This document shows positions 58,829-64,000 of a stretch of DNA of 64,000 nucleotides, piece by piece. Source of the DNA: Hyphomicrobiales bacterium (GTDB taxonomy: Bacteria > Pseudomonadota > Alphaproteobacteria > Rhizobiales > Devosiaceae); contig UCAU01000030.1 in NCBI GenBank assembly GCA_900470445.1, positions 1 through 64,000 on the forward strand, written 5' to 3'. Each line of letters opens with the position of its first letter. Position 1 is the first letter of the stretch. Position numbers and translations under genes: made by a program. A model generated the notes under the pieces. The model searched no databases. It saw nothing but the letters and a program-made list of their open reading frames with translations, and was not told the origin of the DNA.

Positions 58829-60067
58829 TCAGGGCGCGTTGTCGATGATCGACTGCATTTCGGACTGGGCATTGGCGAAGGCGCCATCCACATCGTCGCC
58901 ATAAATGGCGGCATTGGTGAAGGTTGCCCACGGGCCGTTGGCGCTGTTGATCAAGTCGTTGAACAAGAGCGTGTAGGGTGTCTTCGCCACGGCGATGGCG
59001 TCGACGGCAACCTGCAGGCGTGGATCGAGGCCGGCGAGGGTTTCCGCAGCGATATCGGACCGGGTCGGCAGCGAACCGTTCTGTGCCAGGATCTTCTGGC
59101 CCTCAGGCGAATAGGCGAACTCGATGAACTCCTGCACGGCAGCAAGGCGCGGTGTGTCCTTGGTGACAACGATATTATCGCCGCCGGCAAAGGACGAGGT
59201 GCCGCCTTCGATGCCCGGGATCATGGTCACCCCGAAGTCGATATCGGGATAGTCATTGACCAGCGTGCCGATGGCAAAGGCGCCCAAGCTCTGGTGGCCG
59301 ATCTTGCCATTGGTGAAGCTGAGGAAGTTGACGCCATTGTCGGTCGCCGAACCTTCCGGAACCAAGTCCTTCTCCACCATGGACCGGTACTTGTCGATCG
59401 CAGCGCGCATCTGTGGCGTATCGAGCGTCGCCGTTTGGCCGTCTGGGGAGAGAATATCTGCGCCGGAAGCCCAGACCAGCGGTGTAAAGGTGAAGATCAT
59501 GCAGCCGCCGCAAGATCCGCCAGAAAAATAGAAGCCGTAATTGTCACCGCCGAGCGCACGAATGGCTTCGGCATTGGCCTCGATCTCATCCCAATTAGCG
59601 GGCGCCTTTTCTGGATCTAGGCCAGCCTGCTCGTAGAGGCCCTTGTTCCAGGCGAGTACCGAGGTTTCAACCAGCAGGGGCAGGCCATAAATCTTGTCCT
59701 CATAAGTCCCTAACGTCACATGCGAGGGGGAGAGGCTCTCGAAATAGTCGAGGCCCTTGGCCCACTCGGTCAGGTCCTGCAACTGTCCGGCCGCGGCGAA
59801 GGACGGCGTGTAGATCAGGTCCAGCGAGAGCGCGTCCGGTGCCTGGCCGCCGGCAATGGCGGTGGCATATTTCTGCACCAGTTCGGCAAACGGCACTTCC
59901 GTCAGCGCGATCTGGTTTTTGTGGCTGGCATTATAGGCGTCGGCCAGCGAGGTGAATGCGGTGCCGATGCCGGTGCGCACCCACATATTAATGGTTTCCT
60001 GTGCCATTGCGTTCGACACTAGGCACAGTGAGGCAAGACTGGTTGCGACCAGTAGTTTGCGGATCAT
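58829..60067 (-). CDS. Sugar ABC transporter binding protein (family 1)
   Basis: A 412-residue periplasmic protein. The signal peptide ends at SNAMA before Gln. The start follows GGGAGGAG. Family features include TSLADAYNASHKNQIALTEV, YGLPLLVETSVLAWNKGLYE and FAGGDNIVVTKDTPRLAAVQ. A cluster of cysteines (GGSCGGCMIF) is unusual for a MalE-type protein. With the downstream permeases and GH127 enzyme the likely ligand is an arabinose oligosaccharide. Confidence 0.92.
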   Translation of the reverse strand: MIRKLLVATSLASLCLVSNAMAQETINMWVRTGIGTAFTSLADAYNASHKNQIALTEVPFAELVQKYATAIAGGQAPDALSLDLIYTPSFAAAGQLQDLTEWAKGLDYFESLSPSHVTLGTYEDKIYGLPLLVETSVLAWNKGLYEQAGLDPEKAPANWDEIEANAEAIRALGGDNYGFYFSGGSCGGCMIFTFTPLVWASGADILSPDGQTATLDTPQMRAAIDKYRSMVEKDLVPEGSATDNGVNFLSFTNGKIGHQSLGAFAIGTLVNDYPDIDFGVTMIPGIEGGTSSFAGGDNIVVTKDTPRLAAVQEFIEFAYSPEGQKILAQNGSLPTRSDIAAETLAGLDPRLQVAVDAIAVAKTPYTLLFNDLINSANGPWATFTNAAIYGDDVDGAFANAQSEMQSIIDNAP

Positions 60068-60112
60068 AGTTTCACTCCTCCCAAAGTAGACCAGTGCGCC
60101 GGTCCTCGCGTT

Positions 60113-61150
60113 TCAATTGCGGGGAACACCCCCGCAGGATTGTCTGATGACAAGTTGGCACGGCAGCTTGCGTATCCCGGGCTCGACAGTCTCTCCCGCT
60201 GCCAAAGCCAGAACCAGGCGGCCCGCTTCCCGGCCGAGTGCCTTCAAATTCATATCGATAGTGGTCAACGGTGGGCGCGTCGCCGCAGCCACAATTTCCC
60301 AATTGTCGAAGCCGATGACCGAGACCTCGTCCGGAACCGACACGTCACGCTCGCGCAGGGCGTCGACAACACCCCGGGCAATCTGATCGTTGCCGCAGAA
60401 TATGGCGTCGGGCTTGTCGCCCTCAATGCTCCAGAGTTGGGAAACGGCTTCGTGGCCCCATTGCTCGGACCAGGTGCCGAAGAGGACCGACCCGCTTCCG
60501 CCGACCGAAGTGCGATATGCTCCGGCACGCTCTTCCACTGACGCGAAACTTTTGGGACCCGTAACGTGGACGATCCGCCGCCGGCCAAGGGTTTTTAGCC
60601 ACTCGACGGCCTCGCGAGACCCGCCCGCATCGTCCGAAACCAGGCTTACCGCCTCGGCCGGAGCCTGAGTGAAGGCGTAAACGACTGGCACGTTGAGGTT
60701 GGTGAGATCGACCGGTAGTTGGCGGTCGATGCGCTTGCCAGAGGCGATGATGCCATCGACTTGTTTGTCGAGCATGGCATCGACGTGGATTTTTGCGAGT
60801 GCCGGATCGTCTTCTATAGTGCAAAGGAAAACCGATACGCCCTGATCGACAAGCTCTTCAGAGACGCCTGCCATCAGGGGCAGGGTGAAACGACCATAGG
60901 TATCGTTAGTCAGCAGTCCCACGGTGAAGCTGCGGCGTTGAATGAGGCCACGGGCCATTGCATTCGGCCGGAACCCCAGATTGCTCGCCGCTTCCTTTAC
61001 GCGCGAACGGGTTTCCTCTGTCATGCGACCGGTATCGTTCAGAGCTTTCGATGCGGTGGCAACACTGACACCCGCCGCTTGCGCAACATCGTAGATCCTA
61101 ACGCGCTTTGTGGTTAGCCCTGACAACTGCGTTTCCCGTGAGAAAACCAT
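60113..61150 (-). CDS. LacI-family transcriptional regulator
   Basis: A 345-residue repressor. The N-terminal helix-turn-helix and hinge are typical (VRIYDVAQAAGVSVATASKA, EAASNLGFRPNAMARGL), followed by a periplasmic-binding-like sugar domain (VGLLTNDTYGRFTLPLMAGV). It lies 45 bases upstream of the binding-protein gene in the same direction and so probably controls the GH127 operon. The first ATG (61150) falls inside an operator-like palindrome; a TTG at 61126 is an alternative start. Confidence 0.9.
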   Translation of the reverse strand: MVFSRETQLSGLTTKRVRIYDVAQAAGVSVATASKALNDTGRMTEETRSRVKEAASNLGFRPNAMARGLIQRRSFTVGLLTNDTYGRFTLPLMAGVSEELVDQGVSVFLCTIEDDPALAKIHVDAMLDKQVDGIIASGKRIDRQLPVDLTNLNVPVVYAFTQAPAEAVSLVSDDAGGSREAVEWLKTLGRRRIVHVTGPKSFASVEERAGAYRTSVGGSGSVLFGTWSEQWGHEAVSQLWSIEGDKPDAIFCGNDQIARGVVDALRERDVSVPDEVSVIGFDNWEIVAAATRPPLTTIDMNLKALGREAGRLVLALAAGETVEPGIRKLPCQLVIRQSCGGVPRN

Positions 61151-61176
61151 TTCTCATCATGAAAAACCCTTTTCTC
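61140..61176. promoter_or_regulatory. Two operator-like palindromes at the LacI gene start
   Basis: GAGAAAACCATTTCTC (61140-61155) is a perfect 6+6 dyad with a 4-bp centre. A second related site, GAAAAACCCTTTTC, follows near 61161. The 21-bp spacing is two helical turns. They overlap the start of the LacI gene, consistent with autorepression. Confidence 0.6.
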
Positions 61177-61400
61177 TGCGCGATGTCAAGTCCGTCACTT
61201 GCACTTGTGCCCAGGACGCGCTGTCCTGCGCGGACGACGCGAATGCTGTCATCAGGCTGCTACCTGTCTTGATGTCGTCAAGGTCACGAGGCAGATTTAT
61301 CTTACTCTGAGCTGACCCAAGCTCCCATCTCACCTGCGGCCGTCGACCTCCGGCGCAGGCTTCTTTTTAATCGAGTTGATATGGTGCAAGGGACACTGAA

Positions 61401-62306
61401 ATGACACGTTACTCCGCTGCCCTCGCCGCATTCGTCACGCGGTCTCTCAGCACCATTCGACGAGGCGGACGGTTGCCGATAATTCTTCTCTCGGCTGCTC
61501 TCCTGGCTGCGACTGTGATCGCGCCGGTCCCGCTTTCGTCTCAAGAGACCCCTCCGCCCCTGCGGGATTGCCGCGCCTTGCTCAAATTTGCGCGCAACGA
61601 GCTGGTCCGCAAACCCGAGACGATCGTCGAGGATATTTCCGGTGGCTGCCGCTTTATCCATCTCGGTCTCCTCGTTGACGACCATGTGGCAGCCGACGTC
61701 GACGAAATGACCTTGCTGAGCCCAGACCTCTTGGCCACTTACCCCAAGAACGAAGTGCTCCAATCCGCCGATCTCACCCTAAAGGGCCTCGTATTCCCCG
61801 CAGGGCCGAAACTCGACCTGAAGCTGGTTTATACGACCGACCCGGAAGAGCGCACCAGCACCTTGGAACGACTGTCCATCGACGCGGGCGGTCTGGGCCG
61901 CGTCACGCTCAGTGCCCGGCTCTCGGAGTTCGACAATACCGATGTCGACTCGCCACTCTCCGAACAGTCCGGGATCATTGAGGACGTCCTGTTCGCTCTT
62001 GAGGACCGGGGGATCGTTGTCGACATCCTGTTGCCGGTCATCAGTGGTGGCCTGTTCATTCTCGAAGACGGCCGCGCAGCCACTGCCGACGCCATCCGCA
62101 ACTTGCCTCAGCATCTGATTTCTAAGGATAGCGCTGCGGCCGTCGTGCGCTTTATCAATGCCCTGCCTAATCCACAGGGCAAATGGACGCTAACCTTCCA
62201 AAGTGAAGAAGGCCTGCCGATCTCGGCGCTCGCTGCGCAGAGCTTTCATGAGTTAATGGGCCGCCTTCCCGGCGATGCCCACATCCGGGCCACCGCGGAT
62301 CTTTAG
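61401..62306 (+). CDS. Hypothetical exported protein
   Basis: A 301-residue protein with an N-terminal hydrophobic segment (LPIILLSAALLAATVIAPVP) that may be a signal peptide or anchor. The rest is rich in short beta-like and acidic segments (LKLVYTTDPEERTSTLERLS). A few cysteines (RDCRALLKF, GGCRFIHLG) could pair outside the cytoplasm. No family is recognised. It lies 30 bases upstream of another exported protein gene, so the two are probably co-transcribed. Confidence 0.7.
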   Translation: MTRYSAALAAFVTRSLSTIRRGGRLPIILLSAALLAATVIAPVPLSSQETPPPLRDCRALLKFARNELVRKPETIVEDISGGCRFIHLGLLVDDHVAADVDEMTLLSPDLLATYPKNEVLQSADLTLKGLVFPAGPKLDLKLVYTTDPEERTSTLERLSIDAGGLGRVTLSARLSEFDNTDVDSPLSEQSGIIEDVLFALEDRGIVVDILLPVISGGLFILEDGRAATADAIRNLPQHLISKDSAAAVVRFINALPNPQGKWTLTFQSEEGLPISALAAQSFHELMGRLPGDAHIRATADL

Positions 62307-62335
62307 CGAAATTCCGACATCACGGACCAGAGAAC

Positions 62336-62863
62336 ATGAGTATTCCCAGATGTATGCTTCTGGCTCTCGCATTGACCGTTGCAACCGCCATCTCGAGCCT
62401 GGCGCAGGAAGCGGAGGATGCCTATCGCATACGAGCTTCGATCTACGCCAAGAAGGCGCTGGTAACGGCTGCGACTTGGGTTGGGGTGTTGAATCGGGCA
62501 ACAACGGTCAAGCAAACGTTCAGCACGCCCTATCAGCGCGATATCGCGCTAAACGAAAACGGCAAGTCGGCCGAAGGCACCTTGGAAGGGGAAGTCACGA
62601 TGATGGTCCGTCCGTTCCAACACCGCGGCGCGCTCTGCCTCAATGTTGAGATCAACAGTCATACAGTGAGCCAGTTGCACCACTATCATAGCGATGCTCT
62701 GCTAGAAGTCCTGCCTGGGGGAGGCGGGTATGCGGTGAGCGGCGATTACTGCGATTTCGAGCAAACCGAAGACGGCCTCCTCTACAGCCTATCCCACAGT
62801 GATAACGAGGATTACGCAGAGATCCTCGTCACTTCCGAAAAGCCGGTGGAAGAAACGGACTAG
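62336..62863 (+). CDS. Hypothetical exported protein
   Basis: A 175-residue protein with a signal peptide ending near SSLAQ. The mature part contains a charged middle and a histidine-rich stretch (LHHYHSDALLEV). No family is recognised. It lies directly after the previous unknown exported protein gene. The gap to the next gene (62864-63153) holds nothing recognisable. Confidence 0.7.
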   Translation: MSIPRCMLLALALTVATAISSLAQEAEDAYRIRASIYAKKALVTAATWVGVLNRATTVKQTFSTPYQRDIALNENGKSAEGTLEGEVTMMVRPFQHRGALCLNVEINSHTVSQLHHYHSDALLEVLPGGGGYAVSGDYCDFEQTEDGLLYSLSHSDNEDYAEILVTSEKPVEETD

Positions 62864-63153
62864 ACCAGGGATCCGGCTTTGCCGAGCAGGGGGGCGAGCG
62901 AGCCTAAATACCTGCTAACCAAGCCTGCGGGCTCTATTCCCCGCATACGCCCTTCGGCTCTACGGCAGATGCTCGACGTCTGATCTCTTCCTCTCGCCCA
63001 TATATAACTGTGTCGCGGAGTTCGGTACATCGCCTGCGCTAACAGCGAGCCTGATGCCCTCTTCCAGAAGCAAACGGGTCTTGAGCCTAGCAGTTGGCAG
63101 GCTCGCCCAACATCATGCTCTGAGCTTTCTAAGCAGCCAAAACGCAGGCCGTA

Positions 63154-63384
63154 CTATCGCATGATCGCAGCGATCATGATGGCCGCAAAAGCGATGAACA
63201 TCACAGATCCCAAGACCATCGCGATCAGCGCTTGACTTGAGATATAGGTACCGGCCACGCCGCCAATGACGCCGGGCCAAGCGCTCCTGCCCTTCTGTTG
63301 CACCATGGGGAAGCCGCAATGTGGGCAGGCAAAAGCCTTGTCGGATAGTTTGCCCTGACAATCCGGGCAGCTCATCAATGTCAT
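63154..63384 (-). CDS. Zinc-ribbon membrane protein
   Basis: A 76-residue protein. The N terminus is a zinc ribbon (CPDC at 6-9 and CPHC at 20-23), followed by two hydrophobic segments (GVIGGVAGTYISSQALIAM, VLGSVMFIAFAAIMIAAIM). It overlaps the OmpA-domain gene by 4 bases, so the two are translationally coupled. Its role is unknown; small ribbon-plus-membrane proteins are widespread. Confidence 0.8.
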   Translation of the reverse strand: MTLMSCPDCQGKLSDKAFACPHCGFPMVQQKGRSAWPGVIGGVAGTYISSQALIAMVLGSVMFIAFAAIMIAAIMR

Positions 63385-64000
63385 TGCTGTTTTCCTATTA
63401 TGAATTCAACCCGGCGGTTCTGCTGACGGCCCTCGGGATTGTCGCTACCATCGGCCTGTTCATTGGGGGCAACTGGAGATGTCTCCCCTTTGCCAGTGGT
63501 GGTCATGGGGGAGGGAACGCCGGCATCGGCTAGCCAGGTTTGGGCAGAGTTTGCGCGAACTTCCGACAGGTTCTGATTGTAGTCATCGCTGCCCATAGAA
63601 TCGGTGTGGCCAACAATAGTGACCGCGGCGTCTGGCATGGCCGAAAGCACGTCGGCTAGTTGCGACAGTACCGGTCGCGCATCCTCGCGGATGTCATATT
63701 TGTCGAAGTCGAACAGGACATCGCCGGGAAGGGTGACCACAATATTGTCGCCCTCCTTCTTGGCGCCAAGCGCAGTCAGCGACTGTTCAGTCGCAAGGCG
63801 GGTTTCAGAATCCATGTCCACCAGACCGAAAGTAGAGCCTTCCGATGCGGTCGAAGCAGCGCTGTCGATTGGGCGCTCGGTGAAGCTGGAGCGACCGAGG
63901 TCGAATTCCACGAACCGGCCGGGCCGGTCCGAAAGAGAGCCGGCACCTATGGTCACCGTGTAGGCCCAAGCCGTAGTCGGCATGGCGAGGATAAGCCCAA
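63381..64000 (-). CDS. OmpA-domain outer-membrane lipoprotein-like protein, partial
   Basis: The gene runs off the right edge. Upstream of the ATG at 63983 the frame stays open and reads GLILAMPTTAWA, which looks like the end of a signal peptide, so the real start is outside the window. The C-terminal OmpA domain (about 120 residues) is complete, with LFDFDKYDIREDARPVLSQL, the peptidoglycan-binding IVGHTDSMGS and a final QNRRVEFIIG. It probably anchors the envelope to peptidoglycan. Confidence 0.85.
   Translation of the reverse strand, partial: GLILAMPTTAWAYTVTIGAGSLSDRPGRFVEFDLGRSSFTERPIDSAASTASEGSTFGLVDMDSETRLATEQSLTALGAKKEGDNIVVTLPGDVLFDFDKYDIREDARPVLSQLADVLSAMPDAAVTIVGHTDSMGSDDYNQNLSEVRANSAQTWLADAGVPSPMTTTGKGETSPVAPNEQADGSDNPEGRQQNRRVEFIIGKQQ

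Overview
The window reads as a chromosomal segment of a GC-rich alphaproteobacterium of the Hyphomicrobiales type, perhaps near Devosia. This is inferred from codon use, the density of sugar and peptide ABC importers with GntR/LacI/AraC regulators, and the HWE/HisKA_2 and LOV histidine kinases. No rRNA, tRNA, CRISPR array or intact insertion sequence was found.

Left to right: (1) 336-966, a MntA/HepT-type toxin-antitoxin pair. (2) 1214-8991, an AraC regulator divergent from an AraA-like sugar isomerase, an RbsBAC-type sugar importer and a CocE-type hydrolase. (3) 9731-19824, a LysR regulator divergent from a sugar-acid module: enolase-superfamily dehydratase, aldehyde dehydrogenase, IolC/DUF2090-like aldolase, FGGY kinase and a complete MalEFGK-type importer. 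(4) 19900-21360, a MarR regulator and an epoxide-hydrolase-like enzyme separated by three copies of an operator-like palindrome. (5) 21575-25995, an accessory stretch with an orphan Xre/MbcA/ParS antitoxin behind four 9-bp repeats, an unknown 298-residue protein, an intact TacA antitoxin next to a frameshifted TacT toxin, and decayed DNA. (6) 25996-27567, a TPR-GGDEF diguanylate cyclase. (7) 28067-39452, a probable uronate/aldarate cluster: sugar dehydrogenase, two GntR regulators, two enolase-superfamily enzymes, KdgD, a peptide-class (family 5) importer and a KdgF-like cupin. (8) 39453-41192, a gene graveyard holding a tagatose-bisphosphate-aldolase remnant and a mosaic of two short-chain dehydrogenases. 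(9) 41193-45710, three HWE/HisKA_2 histidine kinases without response regulators; the first is a canonical blue-light LOV kinase. (10) 45958-53814, a peptide importer operon with a fused DppC-DppD protein, a GntR regulator and an M42 peptidase, divergent from a DUF1028 protein. (11) 53950-61150, a LacI-regulated GH127 (beta-L-arabinofuranosidase family) operon with its own importer. (12) 61401-64000, two unknown exported proteins, a zinc-ribbon membrane protein and an OmpA-domain protein cut by the window edge.

The genes form a scavenger's toolkit: five importers, each paired with enzymes for its likely substrate and with a local regulator that has a recognisable operator-like palindrome or repeat in four or five cases. 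Two features cross cluster borders. GC-rich RNA hairpins sit between the binding-protein gene and the first permease gene in four of the five importers. A dispersed intergenic motif (core CGCATAATATGCGG) appears in at least three clear and three weaker copies.
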